Of a stretch of DNA of 39,874 bases, positions 32,930-39,345 are shown one piece after another. The stretch spans positions 1 through 39,874 of the IMG/VR virus record IMGVR_UViG_3300025099_000051; one strand, written 5' to 3'. Under the pieces are notes generated by a model that worked only from the letters and a program-made list of their open reading frames with translations, searched no databases and had not been told where the DNA came from. How positions within the stretch are numbered: the first letter of the stretch is position 1; each line of letters begins with the position of its first letter. The translations under genes were made by a program, and so were the position numbers. The DNA is from a virus.

Positions 32930-33394
32930 ATGGAACAAATTTTAGATAAGATCGGCAAATCTCAACAGCTCGATAAAGTAGCGGTTGTAATCTGGGGCGG
33001 CCAATCTTTTAACACAATTTTAGAAGTTACAGAATCGTTCGCCGATATGCTCGATATGAGCCGCGAACAGTTAGTTGGCGCTCCCGTAACTGATATTACG
33101 CCGAAAATTTATGCAGATGACTCTGCCTGGGCAGGGGATCAGTTAAAAAATACCGATGGTCCTTTTTGTTTTTACAAATGCTATGAAAATATGAATGGGG
33201 ACCATGTGCCAGTTAAGTTAACTGCGCTGAAGGTTGTTGGACAGACTGAGGAAAAATTTATTACCGTGGTCGAAGTGATCGATCGGCTGCCTTTTCCAGA
33301 AATTGGTCAGCAGCCGTATCAAAAACGCGGTCGAAATGTTGTACCGTTTGCTTGTTCAATGACTAAACCGAAAGAACGTCAAGAAAGTCAGTAA
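32930..33394 (+). CDS. Single PAS-domain protein
   Basis: A 154-residue protein with one PAS sensory domain (about 20-125): VAVVIWGGQSFNTILEVTES, FADMLDMSREQLVGAPVTDI, and the terminal strands FCFYKCYENMNGDHVPVKLT, ITVVEVID. No output domain is present; a basic C-terminal tail of about 30 residues follows. PAS domains bind ligands, heme or flavin, or mediate partner contact. GAGG sits about 8 bases before the ATG. The gene is convergent with, and overlaps by 32 bases, the repressor gene, so it may modulate repressor activity; this is inference. Confidence 0.82.
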   Translation: MEQILDKIGKSQQLDKVAVVIWGGQSFNTILEVTESFADMLDMSREQLVGAPVTDITPKIYADDSAWAGDQLKNTDGPFCFYKCYENMNGDHVPVKLTALKVVGQTEEKFITVVEVIDRLPFPEIGQQPYQKRGRNVVPFACSMTKPKERQESQ

Positions 33395-33749
33395 CTTTCT
33401 GACCGTTGCCATTGCTGTAAACGCTGGCAACAATTTGACCAAACTGAGCGTCGGATAATTTAATCCGGCGCTTGGCGGCCTCTACTTTAATTTCGGTTAT
33501 CACTTTCGCCAGACGTTGTTTATCAATCTCCGCACCTTGCTGCTCGTAGCGCAACTTTGCAGGGTGAATTCCGAGCGCTTTGGCTGACGCTTCTATTTGT
33601 TGATCCGGCATTTTTTGCGTCAACGAGAACCAACGATACACTTGTTGGCGTGACACCCCAAGCTCCCGCGCAAAAGCGGCGGGGGTTAACCCCTGATCTT
33701 TACAAAGATCTTTTATTCGATTAATTGCATCCTCATGCATCTTGCTCAT
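33363..33749 (-). CDS. Phage repressor (HTH_3, Cro/CI-like)
   Basis: About 128 residues from MSKMHEDAINRIKDLCKDQG. Helix-turn-helix: LTPAAFARELGVSRQQVYRW. The C-terminal half is helical with no LexA/CI-type Ser-Lys protease, so RecA-dependent self-cleavage is not expected. ATG 33749 has GGAA about 6 bases upstream; ATG 33761 is an alternative without such a site. It transcribes away from three operators and would repress PR, PL and perhaps the late region. Confidence 0.8.
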   Translation of the reverse strand: MSKMHEDAINRIKDLCKDQGLTPAAFARELGVSRQQVYRWFSLTQKMPDQQIEASAKALGIHPAKLRYEQQGAEIDKQRLAKVITEIKVEAAKRRIKLSDAQFGQIVASVYSNGNGQKVTDFLDVLSV

Positions 33750-33825
33750 TTTGCGTTCCATAGTTGATTTATTTAATTATTTAGAATCTGAACAAGAGTG
33801 CAGTTTATCCGGATTTCCGGTAAAA

Positions 33826-33842
33826 GACAACTAACGGTTGTC
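33826..33842. promoter_or_regulatory. Operator 1 at PR
   Basis: GACAACTAACGGTTGTC is a perfect inverted repeat with a 5-base centre. It overlaps the -35 of PR (33838-33843) and lies upstream of the repressor, so it may also control repressor autoregulation. Confidence 0.75.
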
Positions 33843-33866
33843 ATTCCCGACGCGACACGTTATAGT
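33838..33866 (+). promoter_or_regulatory. Rightward early promoter PR
   Basis: TTGTCA (33838-33843), 17-bp spacer, TATAGT (33861-33866), each one mismatch from consensus. Operators overlap the -35, the -10 and the expected start. It would drive the leader, replication-like gene, small early genes and Q-like antiterminator. Confidence 0.75.
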
Positions 33867-33870
33867 TGAA
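33854..33870 (-). promoter_or_regulatory. Operator 2 at PR
   Basis: Read on the - strand: TTCAACTATAACGTGTC, matching the operator consensus in 13 or more positions. It spans the -10 of PR. Confidence 0.7.
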
Positions 33871-33873
33871 TAA

Positions 33874-33890
33874 GACAACCAAAACGTGTC
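33874..33890 (+). promoter_or_regulatory. Operator 3 at PR
   Basis: GACAACCAAAACGTGTC, nearly equal to the site upstream of the terminase genes. It begins about one base after the expected PR start. Confidence 0.72.
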
Positions 33891-34178
33891 TCCTCCCTGC
33901 ACGGTTGTCTATTGTCCCCCTTCGGGGGGGCATTTTTGGGGGTGTCAGGAACACAAAGTGGGGTGGAACACCGAATTGCCCAGACCCTTGATTCCAGAAG
34001 CTCGGAAAAGCCCTGCGCTGACCAACCGCCCGTCAACAGGCACCGTGCCAATTTTTGATTATGCACTACCCGAAAGGGTATCTGGCTTTGCCAGAGGGGC
34101 ACGACCCAAAAGGTCGTGAAGTCCGAACCGGTAAGTCCCTATGGGCACGGGGTAGGGGCGGTTTTATGGAGAAAAATT
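33891..34178 (+). ncRNA. Hairpin-rich PR leader RNA
   Basis: About 290 bases without a credible gene. Hairpins: CCCCC-TTCG-GGGGG (33916-33929) with T-rich 3' side; GGCA-CCG-TGCC (34039-34049) followed by ATTTTTG; TACCC-GAAA-GGGTA (34067-34080); TCTGGC-TTT-GCCAGA (34081-34095); CACGACC-CAAAA-GGTCGTG (34100-34118). The last three are stacked almost without gaps. This may be an attenuator/antitermination leader, for example like HK022 put RNA, or a small structured RNA. Confidence 0.6.
33915..33937 (+). terminator. Terminator-like hairpin early in PR leader
   Basis: CCCCC, TTCG, GGGGG (33916-33929) then GCATTTTTGGG. The T run is interrupted from the stem by a few bases, so strength is uncertain. 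It lies about 45 bases after the expected PR start. Confidence 0.5.
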
Positions 34179-34724
34179 ATGGGAGTAGCTGGAAAAAGCT
34201 CAGATGAGCTACTGAAATCTCTTCCGGATTGGAAGAAGACTGACTTTATCGACTTTTGGAAAGTGGGCTGGCGACCAGGGAGCAAGCAGCAAGCGGTCGT
34301 TGCTTGGGACCGAGCCATAAAGGATCGGGAGCGCTCACTCGAAGTGCTGGCGGCTGCGAAACGTTACAAGAAACTTTGTGAGAAAAACGACACGCCTCTG
34401 ACAATGGCCGCGACATGGCTTAACCAAGCACGTTGGGAAACGGTCCCAGCGGTTAAGGAGAAGGAGGAGCGGGTTGGTCAGGCTTGCAGCTGCGGAGCTG
34501 AAGCGAAACATCCCACAGGTGAGTGTGATCCCTGTTATGCCGACAAATATTCCGAGCAGCTTTTCCAAGGGGAGTTTTATCCCTACAAAATTTTGCTTGC
34601 AAAACAACTAAAAGACATGGGGCTAACCTTTCTAGATGGAGAAACACGATCCGATTTTTCCCAGCGGTGCCGAGAGGAATTTAATCGCCGACAACGAGGT
34701 TCTGTTCTCCTCAAAAAGAGCTAA
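34179..34724 (+). CDS. Replication-protein-like early protein
   Basis: A 181-residue protein. WKKTDFIDFWKVGWRPGSKQ, AVVAWDRAIKDRERS, LAAAKRYKKLCEKND, TPLTMAATWLNQARWET is the module usually at the C-terminus of phage replication initiators (FxxFW...K...A..AW...A...Y, then TWLNQxRW). Here there is no N-terminal HTH, and a zinc-ribbon-like CSCGAEAKHPTGECDPC (about 125-141) follows. GGAG lies about 8 bases before ATG 34179. Probably helps start replication with host enzymes. Confidence 0.6.
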   Translation: MGVAGKSSDELLKSLPDWKKTDFIDFWKVGWRPGSKQQAVVAWDRAIKDRERSLEVLAAAKRYKKLCEKNDTPLTMAATWLNQARWETVPAVKEKEERVGQACSCGAEAKHPTGECDPCYADKYSEQLFQGEFYPYKILLAKQLKDMGLTFLDGETRSDFSQRCREEFNRRQRGSVLLKKS

Positions 34725-34842
34725 ATGGGAATGGTGCAAAGAACATGGGTTTGGCGATTTCATTTTGGAAATGACCAAGAGATTTGGTAAGCCGGAATCC
34801 ATAACGTGTTATCGCCGACCGCAAGAAGCCTCAAAAAACTAA
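34636..34842 (+). CDS. Small early protein, overlapping
   Basis: A 68-residue frame that overlaps the preceding gene by 89 bases and the next by 37. It contains KRAKWEWCKEHGFGDFILEM, a helical segment. Start weakly supported, no good ribosome-binding site; a later start may be correct. Reported with caution. Confidence 0.45.
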   Translation: MEKHDPIFPSGAERNLIADNEVLFSSKRAKWEWCKEHGFGDFILEMTKRFGKPESITCYRRPQEASKN

Positions 34843-35117
34843 GGGATGAAGGCTGGAATCCGTGGGTGGTTGAAGTTTTTAACCATTTCACCAAAACACG
34901 CCGTGACCTTTGGAACATCGGCGACATCATCGCCTATAAAGATCAAGAAATTATGCTGGTCCAAGCGACTTCAGCTTCGAATATCTCAGCGCGGGTAAAA
35001 AAGATCGAAAACAGCGAATTTATTGACGGAATTCGGGACGCGGGCTTTTTGGTCGAAGTATGGGGCTGGAAAAAGGTCAAAAACCGTTGGGAAGTCCGCG
35101 TGGTAGACGTTTCTTGA
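34806..35117 (+). CDS. Small PD-(D/E)XK-like early protein
   Basis: A 103-residue protein with a GTG start: ARSLKKLRDEGWNPWVVEVF, NHFTKTRRDLWNIGDIIAYK, DQEIMLVQATSASNISARV. The D...GDI...Q-x-T core is reminiscent of reduced PD-(D/E)XK nuclease/resolvase-like folds in phages (cf. small VRR-type proteins). Catalytic competence is uncertain. Stop overlaps next start by TTGA. Confidence 0.6.
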   Translation: MLSPTARSLKKLRDEGWNPWVVEVFNHFTKTRRDLWNIGDIIAYKDQEIMLVQATSASNISARVKKIENSEFIDGIRDAGFLVEVWGWKKVKNRWEVRVVDVS

Positions 35118-35356
35118 GTCTCAAATGGCCTACTGGTTACGAAGACGCGGTCTTAGGGGTCGCATCTCGCCTAAATGATGAATTTGTGGTGCTTGATTTT
35201 GAAAAATCTATCGAAATCACTATGAATCTTTGCGATTGCGATCGAGAAGGGGCGATCGATTACTTTTATTTCAACGTTATTGGAAGCATGAGTGGGGAAG
35301 CCTATCTTGTAAACGCTACGATCGAGGAAATTAATGAAAGTGCAGAAAAAGACTGA
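35114..35356 (+). CDS. Small early protein, TTG start
   Basis: About 80 residues: MSLKWPTGYEDAVLGVASRL, NDEFVVLDFEKSIEITM and an acidic C-terminus. TTG at 35114 overlaps the upstream TGA (TTGA). No recognised domain. Confidence 0.6.
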   Translation: MSLKWPTGYEDAVLGVASRLNDEFVVLDFEKSIEITMNLCDCDREGAIDYFYFNVIGSMSGEAYLVNATIEEINESAEKD

Positions 35357-35552
35357 AGTTGAGCGGCAAATTGTGTTTCAGACAGTTAACGGGGTTGAGG
35401 TCCACCTCCCTATCAAATCAATAGCAGCAATTAAGACGCACAGGACCTCTCCCGCCGAGATCGAAACAACGGGCGGGGACGTTTACGACATTACAGACGC
35501 TGTTGCAGAGCGTGTGATGGATCAGTGTTTTAACGTGAAGGAAAACGGTTAG
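35334..35552 (+). CDS. Small early protein
   Basis: A 72-residue beta-rich protein: EVERQIVFQTVNGVEVHLPI, KSIAAIKTHRTSPAEIETTG. AGGA lies about 6 bases before the ATG; it overlaps the previous gene by 23 bases. Not recognised. Confidence 0.65.
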   Translation: MKVQKKTEVERQIVFQTVNGVEVHLPIKSIAAIKTHRTSPAEIETTGGDVYDITDAVAERVMDQCFNVKENG

Positions 35553-35554
35553 TT

Positions 35555-36079
35555 TTGGAACTTCTAAAACTGCTTTCGCCCAGCTCGCCAAAGCTAGAGA
35601 GAGGTTTTGGCGCTCCAGAAACAACTTGGGAAGATGTCGCGGGAGCGATGGCAAAAATCAGCCCCCTGGCAAGCTTATACGCGAGGGTAATTTACCTTCG
35701 CGACCATGCGCGGGAGGACGAACTCGCACAAGCGATCCTGTTAGTCGCTTTGGAGGCTGGCTGGCCGGAAAATGATGGCGACATTTGGCGAAAGGATCGT
35801 CTTTACCAGCTGATTTATCTCGCTCTGGAGGAAGAACGCGACGATCGTTCACGTTGCGGGCAATGTTTGGGCGTTGGTCGGATTGGCATCTATCAATGTG
35901 AGAAGTGCGGGGGAGCGGGATTACGAAAACCCACGCTCGCATCTCGGGCGAGAGCGCTTAACATTTCGCCGAAAGCGTTTAAGAAAAGCTGGTCCCGACG
36001 TTACGATGACATTATTTTGCCAATCGTTTCTTATTTGGCGATGGAAGTTTTTTTGATTAAATCAAAGATCGGAAAATAA
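35555..36079 (+). CDS. Q-like late antiterminator
   Basis: A 174-residue protein with a zinc motif CGQCLGVGRIGIYQCEKCGG (about 101-120) of the type seen in phage antitermination Q proteins (C-x2-C-G-x-G ... C-x2-C-x-G), a helical body, and a C-terminal DNA-binding-like region (RARALNISPKAFKKSWSRRY). The start is TTG 35555, 2 bases after the previous stop. A candidate promoter and terminator follow directly, as at lambda Q/pR'/tR', supporting late control. Confidence 0.75.
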   Translation: MELLKLLSPSSPKLERGFGAPETTWEDVAGAMAKISPLASLYARVIYLRDHAREDELAQAILLVALEAGWPENDGDIWRKDRLYQLIYLALEEERDDRSRCGQCLGVGRIGIYQCEKCGGAGLRKPTLASRARALNISPKAFKKSWSRRYDDIILPIVSYLAMEVFLIKSKIGK

Positions 36080-36097
36080 CAAGGGTCACGGTTTTTG

Positions 36098-36106
36098 TGG
36101 TATATT
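36098..36106 (+). promoter_or_regulatory. Candidate late promoter (extended -10)
   Basis: TGGTATATT is an extended -10 (TGn-TATATT). The expected start near 36113 lies about 20 bases upstream of a terminator, as at lambdoid late promoters that Q opens. No good -35 is visible. The arrangement is more convincing than the boxes. Confidence 0.5.
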
Positions 36107-36131
36107 AGTTATAGTAGGAAAAGTTTTATCG

Positions 36132-36160
36132 AGTCGGCTTCGGGCCGACTTTTTTATTTT
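36132..36160 (+). terminator. tR'-like terminator after Q
   Basis: AGTCGGC (36132-36138), TTCGG, GCCGACT (36144-36150), then TTTTT-A-TTTT. A strong intrinsic terminator, 53 bases after the Q-like gene and close to the candidate late promoter start. Confidence 0.88.
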
Positions 36161-36384
36161 TGGGACGCCATTACTTAGACGGTCTAACGGGCGAATATAC
36201 AGAATTAGAAGACCTCGACCCCGATTTTGCGAATCACCTCGGCTATGTGAGCGCGGCTGCGAGAACGATATCCGACGCCGAATGGTCAGGGGCGCAAGAT
36301 CCGGCATGGATTGAGCGGGAGAAGCTGGATAAGCGTTTGGGCAATTTTGTTATCCCAAAAAAAACCCCGCCGAAGCGGGGCTAA
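36160..36384 (+). CDS. Possible small protein downstream of tR'-like terminator
   Basis: A 74-residue frame opening with TTG in the T tract, no ribosome-binding site. Its translation (TELEDLDPDFANHLGYVSAA, ARTISDAEWSGAQDPAWIER) has protein-like composition, but the last codons span the leftward terminator. Could be a gene fragment or a weakly expressed late protein. Confidence 0.35.
   Translation: MGRHYLDGLTGEYTELEDLDPDFANHLGYVSAAARTISDAEWSGAQDPAWIEREKLDKRLGNFVIPKKTPPKRG
36357..36380 (-). terminator. Terminator of leftward cargo operon
   Basis: GC-rich stem CCCCGC (36365-36370), CGAA, GCGGGG (36375-36380), followed on the - strand by eight T (36364-36357). It ends the - strand gene cluster 28 bases after its last gene. 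Confidence 0.9.
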
Positions 36385-36407
36385 TGGAATTAAAATCGGG
36401 CGATATG

Positions 36408-36650
36408 TCATAACTGATTGCCCTCGTCGATTGTGATCAGTTCTTTATCTCGGTCGCTTCCAACTTTTACCATTTCAGCACGGGAATCCCAAGCGTCTTT
36501 GCAAATATTGCCCCCCCCGCAAGATGCCTCATAATCTGGGTCGGGATAAAATTCCCATTGTTGTTTTTTAATACTGAACAAAGCATCACCTTTAACATAA
36601 ATATTAGTGCTTCCGCATTTGGAGCACCGCAGATTGTATTTGTCTTTCAT
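36408..36650 (-). CDS. Zinc-ribbon protein
   Basis: An 80-residue protein from MKDKYNLRCSKCGSTNIYVK. Cys pairs CSKCG and a later GGGNICKD suggest a zinc ribbon. The start overlaps the upstream gene (ATGA, 36647-36650). Function unknown. Confidence 0.7.
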   Translation of the reverse strand: MKDKYNLRCSKCGSTNIYVKGDALFSIKKQQWEFYPDPDYEASCGGGNICKDAWDSRAEMVKVGSDRDKELITIDEGNQL

Positions 36651-36841
36651 TTTGGGTGTCCTGATTCGTCTAATTCGTAAACGTTGTCGATAATCCAGCT
36701 GCCGCTGTGTTGGTCCGGCTCTGTAAAGTAACCACCGTCCGTTTCTTTTGCGATGATCCACGCATCTTCGATATTTTCAGCCTCAATATCGCATTCCAGG
36801 AACGTGCCCATCGTCACATAAACTCTATATTGTTTTTTCAT
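36647..36841 (-). CDS. Small beta-alpha-beta protein
   Basis: A 64-residue protein, MKKQYRVYVTMGTFLECDIE, AENIEDAWIIAKETDGGYFT: strand-helix-strand pattern similar to small phage/plasmid proteins of unknown function. ATGA overlaps at both ends. Confidence 0.65.
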   Translation of the reverse strand: MKKQYRVYVTMGTFLECDIEAENIEDAWIIAKETDGGYFTEPDQHSGSWIIDNVYELDESGHPK

Positions 36842-37224
36842 TTTTTTACCTTTGTTTGGAAATCGAAAATTGAATCGGGCGCGACCATATGTTTACCGGC
36901 ATCGCGCCGAAACTGTTTCCGGCTTGTGTAAATTTTTGGGGTCCCGAGGACCGCGAACCCGACTAGGGTCGCGGACCCTTTGCCCGTTCGAACGATTCCA
37001 ACCCGCCGCCCGACATACGGGCGCAATGAATCTGTGCTTCGGGTTTCGATCGTTTTTTTGCCGGACAAAATCAGGTCTGTGAAATTTTGCGTGGCGTCGT
37101 TTATGTTGACGCCAACTAGACCAGTTGAAATCCGGCGCGAGACAATTCCGCGTGTCAATATTTCGCGGGGCGGCACCCGCTCGACATCGCCGAGCGGATA
37201 GCCAAATTTGACGGGAGTTTTCAA
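36838..37224 (-). CDS. ASCH-like domain protein
   Basis: About 128 residues from TTG 37224 (TTGA overlap with the upstream stop, GGAGGAA about 6 bases before). VGVNINDATQNFTDLILSGK, KTIETRSTDSLRPYVGRRVG matches the start of ASCH domains (LILxGxKTxExR), which bind RNA or nucleotides. The rest (GKGSATLVGFAVLGTP) is consistent. Role unknown; candidate RNA-binding regulator. Confidence 0.65.
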   Translation of the reverse strand: MKTPVKFGYPLGDVERVPPREILTRGIVSRRISTGLVGVNINDATQNFTDLILSGKKTIETRSTDSLRPYVGRRVGIVRTGKGSATLVGFAVLGTPKIYTSRKQFRRDAGKHMVAPDSIFDFQTKVKK

Positions 37225-37511
37225 TAATCTTCCTCCCCCCAATACTCGCCCGCGTCGTAAAACCCGCCCTCGCTGCCGTAATAACCCGCTGGCGCATGGG
37301 GCGACACTTCGTCGGCTGGGCAAAATGAAGCGTAAACTTCGGCATTGGGAAAAGCTTTCTCAGCTTCGCCCTTGGTTTCAAAATCATCTATCCAGCGTTT
37401 CTGTTCGGTGCCGCTTAGAACGCTGCCAGAGCCTTTCAGATACCACTGGTAGACGTTCCACACGCCGTGGCGCGGCTCAATACTCATGTGCAAATTTTTG
37501 TCTTCTGACAT
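37221..37511 (-). CDS. Acidic hypothetical protein
   Basis: A 96-residue protein, aromatic and acidic at the C-terminus (GSEGGFYDAGEYWGEED). Segment YQWYLKGSGSVLSGTEQKRW looks folded. Not recognised. It couples to the ASCH-like gene by TTGA. Confidence 0.6.
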   Translation of the reverse strand: MSEDKNLHMSIEPRHGVWNVYQWYLKGSGSVLSGTEQKRWIDDFETKGEAEKAFPNAEVYASFCPADEVSPHAPAGYYGSEGGFYDAGEYWGEEDY

Positions 37512-37527
37512 TTTTTGTCCTCTATCG

Positions 37528-37785
37528 TTATGGTGTTCCCCAGCGGAACACCTCGTTTTTTGTTAAGCATTCCGAGCAGACTCGATATGCTCCGTCCGCA
37601 AATTCCAGCAGCCCGCAATCTTCGGGCACGATGTCCTCATCGAGCGAAATGGTGAGGTTGCAGCGGTCGCACTCAACCGACATACAGTCGGCACAGGCCC
37701 AGCCATCACCGTGGCCGATTCGGTTGACAAAGCGGCCAGAGCCGAACGCGGTTGAATTTCCGCAGTGAACGCACGGATCAATCAT
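37528..37785 (-). CDS. Double zinc-finger-like protein
   Basis: An 85-residue protein with four Cys pairs: CVHCG (5-8), CADC (31-34), CDRC (39-42), CSEC (about 70-73). The spacing suggests one or two zinc ribbons. Overlaps upstream gene by 8 bases. Function unknown. Confidence 0.7.
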   Translation of the reverse strand: MIDPCVHCGNSTAFGSGRFVNRIGHGDGWACADCMSVECDRCNLTISLDEDIVPEDCGLLEFADGAYRVCSECLTKNEVFRWGTP

Positions 37786-37960
37786 TGGCGGCCTCCGCTT
37801 CGATTCTTTTCAAATCGCTTAAGGGCGGCGTTAATTTCCCGCTGAAGGCGTAAGCCTTGAATTGGCGGCACTCCGCGAGACAGGTGCGCCGATAAGCGCA
37901 TTTATCGCACGGCGGCTCGCCGACTTGATACATCGTGTTTCGGGTGGGGCGCAGGCTCAT
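37778..37960 (-). CDS. Small Cys-cluster protein
   Basis: A 60-residue protein with CDKCAYRRTCLAECRQF (about 18-34), probably metal binding. ATGA overlap with the upstream gene. Resembles small zinc proteins in phage and plasmid operons. Function unknown. Confidence 0.65.
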   Translation of the reverse strand: MSLRPTRNTMYQVGEPPCDKCAYRRTCLAECRQFKAYAFSGKLTPPLSDLKRIEAEAAND

Positions 37961-38157
37961 TTTTCAAGCCCTCCGAGACTTTTATAAGTGATTTGATCCG
38001 GTCGCAAGCTTTGGGCGTGTTCGGTCGCCGCCAGTAGGCCGGTGTCGTTTCCCTTCGCGCCGAAATAGACCTCCGCGAGCGAGCCATCGTGGACGAAAAC
38101 AAAGTGAACGTTCACGAAGGGTGAGCGCAGGGTTTTTATTTGAACTTGGTTTTTCAA
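37957..38157 (-). CDS. Small hypothetical protein
   Basis: A 66-residue protein: SPFVNVHFVFVHDGSLAEVY strands, then TGLLAATEHAQSLRPDQITY helix. No Cys. ATGA overlaps at both ends. Not recognised. Confidence 0.6.
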   Translation of the reverse strand: MKNQVQIKTLRSPFVNVHFVFVHDGSLAEVYFGAKGNDTGLLAATEHAQSLRPDQITYKSLGGLEK

Positions 38158-38405
38158 TGGGTCACCCCCGTTTCGACTGAGTCCAAAATTAGGTAAACCG
38201 CGTCGAGCATCTCGCGAGCAATCGCTGGGCTTTTGCAGAGAATCGCGGCAACGGTTAGCAGATCAAAAACGGCGTTTTTTTCCTCGCGGTTGAACTCTTC
38301 GACAACGTCCAAAATTTTGGTGAGCGCATCGCCCTGACACTCGCGCGAATTGATCAACGCTAAATAATCATCAATGAAAGGGTTTTTTTGTTTTCTTGTT
38401 TGCAT
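38154..38405 (-). CDS. Helical hypothetical protein
   Basis: An 83-residue all-helical protein (GDALTKILDVVEEFNREEKN, AVFDLLTVAAILCKSPAI). No recognised domain. ATGA overlap with the next gene; 35-base gap upstream. Confidence 0.6.
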   Translation of the reverse strand: MQTRKQKNPFIDDYLALINSRECQGDALTKILDVVEEFNREEKNAVFDLLTVAAILCKSPAIAREMLDAVYLILDSVETGVTH

Positions 38406-38440
38406 GGTTTTTCCTGTTGTGCCCGCATCGCGGGCGTTGG

Positions 38441-38644
38441 TTAAGCTTGAAAAATAAAATAGCGATGACGCCCGCCGCAGCGCACCAGAAAGCGCCCGTC
38501 CGCGAGCCGATACAACCGGAACGCCTCGGGAAGGTCGGCAAGCTTTCGGCCTTGCAGCTTGAAAAATTCCGCGCCATTGCTGGCGCTTTGAATTTCACGC
38601 ATTCTCAAAGCGTCATCGAAAAATAAAACGGGCGTCGCAATCAT
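38441..38644 (-). CDS. Small hypothetical protein
   Basis: A 67-residue protein: MIATPVLFFDDALRMREIQS, FKLQGRKLADLPEAFRLY, RLADGRFLVRC. ATGA overlap with the DUF7227-like gene. Not recognised. Confidence 0.55.
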   Translation of the reverse strand: MIATPVLFFDDALRMREIQSASNGAEFFKLQGRKLADLPEAFRLYRLADGRFLVRCGGRHRYFIFQA

Positions 38645-39345
38645 GCCGCCGCCCCGAGTCGCGCATCGATCCGCTTTTTACCGCCGCCATGAGCACGGAA
38701 TCCAATCAGATAATCGCGGTCGTGGTCGGCACATAATCCGCAGCTCGAACAGGTCACGCGGTCGCTGGTTTGGGCTGGACAGATAACAACCTTTCGCCCT
38801 TTGGGCGTGTGACTAACTTTCGGCGTGTCACTGGACACTACAACGGCGACAGCTAAACCGGTTGCGGCTTTTTTGTCGGCGTCCGTCAAATTGTCCGCGC
38901 TTAGATTGATAGGAAGGCCCGCAGCTTTTGCGGCTTTCAAGATGCGCACATTGGCCGCCGTTGGCCGGTAATGCGTGAACGAGATCACCCGCAAATGCTT
39001 GAACGCTCGCGCCTTCTCCAGAATCGCGGCTTTGTCGATAAGCTCGGGATTGTTCGCGGTGGGCCATTCATCGCCCGCGACTTTGTCCCGAATCAGTGAG
39101 CCACGCGGCAAGCGCTTTACCTGTCGATAAACCTCGGCGAGCTGCTGCCCACGTTCGCCCGCGTCGAGCTTCGCCCAATTTAAGCGGGTATAAAATCCGC
39201 TTTTGGCGTAGCAGTCGGAATCAATAAGCGGACACGACGGCGGGCAAGTAAAAGACGGGTAACTGGTGCACGCCATCGGCCCGAGCTTGGCATTCATCGA
39301 CACTCGGACGAATTGCGCTATAAGCTTCTCAGCTGGGGCGCTCAT
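38641..39345 (-). CDS. GP88/DUF7227-like Cys-cluster protein
   Basis: A 234-residue protein, the largest in the cluster. MNAKLGPMACTSYPSFTCPP, SCPLIDSDCYAKSG carries a conserved Cys signature of phage GP88/DUF7227-type proteins. A second cluster (CPAQTSDRVTCSSCGLC) follows about 150 residues later; the middle is alpha/beta (RVISFTHYRPTAANVRILKA). Two Cys clusters suggest a metal or iron-sulphur site, perhaps in a radical-SAM-like or barrel fold; this is inference. ATGA overlaps at both ends. Confidence 0.7.
   Translation of the reverse strand: MSAPAEKLIAQFVRVSMNAKLGPMACTSYPSFTCPPSCPLIDSDCYAKSGFYTRLNWAKLDAGERGQQLAEVYRQVKRLPRGSLIRDKVAGDEWPTANNPELIDKAAILEKARAFKHLRVISFTHYRPTAANVRILKAAKAAGLPINLSADNLTDADKKAATGLAVAVVVSSDTPKVSHTPKGRKVVICPAQTSDRVTCSSCGLCADHDRDYLIGFRAHGGGKKRIDARLGAAA

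Noticed and set aside
133-36407. CRISPR array or insertion sequence
   Set aside because: No regularly spaced repeats of suitable length, no transposase and no terminal inverted repeats seen.
36893-37387. A 164-codon leftward basic frame
   Set aside because: Overlaps the ASCH-like gene in another frame and is extremely Arg-rich.
37208-37768. A 186-codon rightward open frame in the cargo operon
   Set aside because: Antisense to two well-supported leftward Cys-containing genes; composition is that of a reverse-strand shadow.
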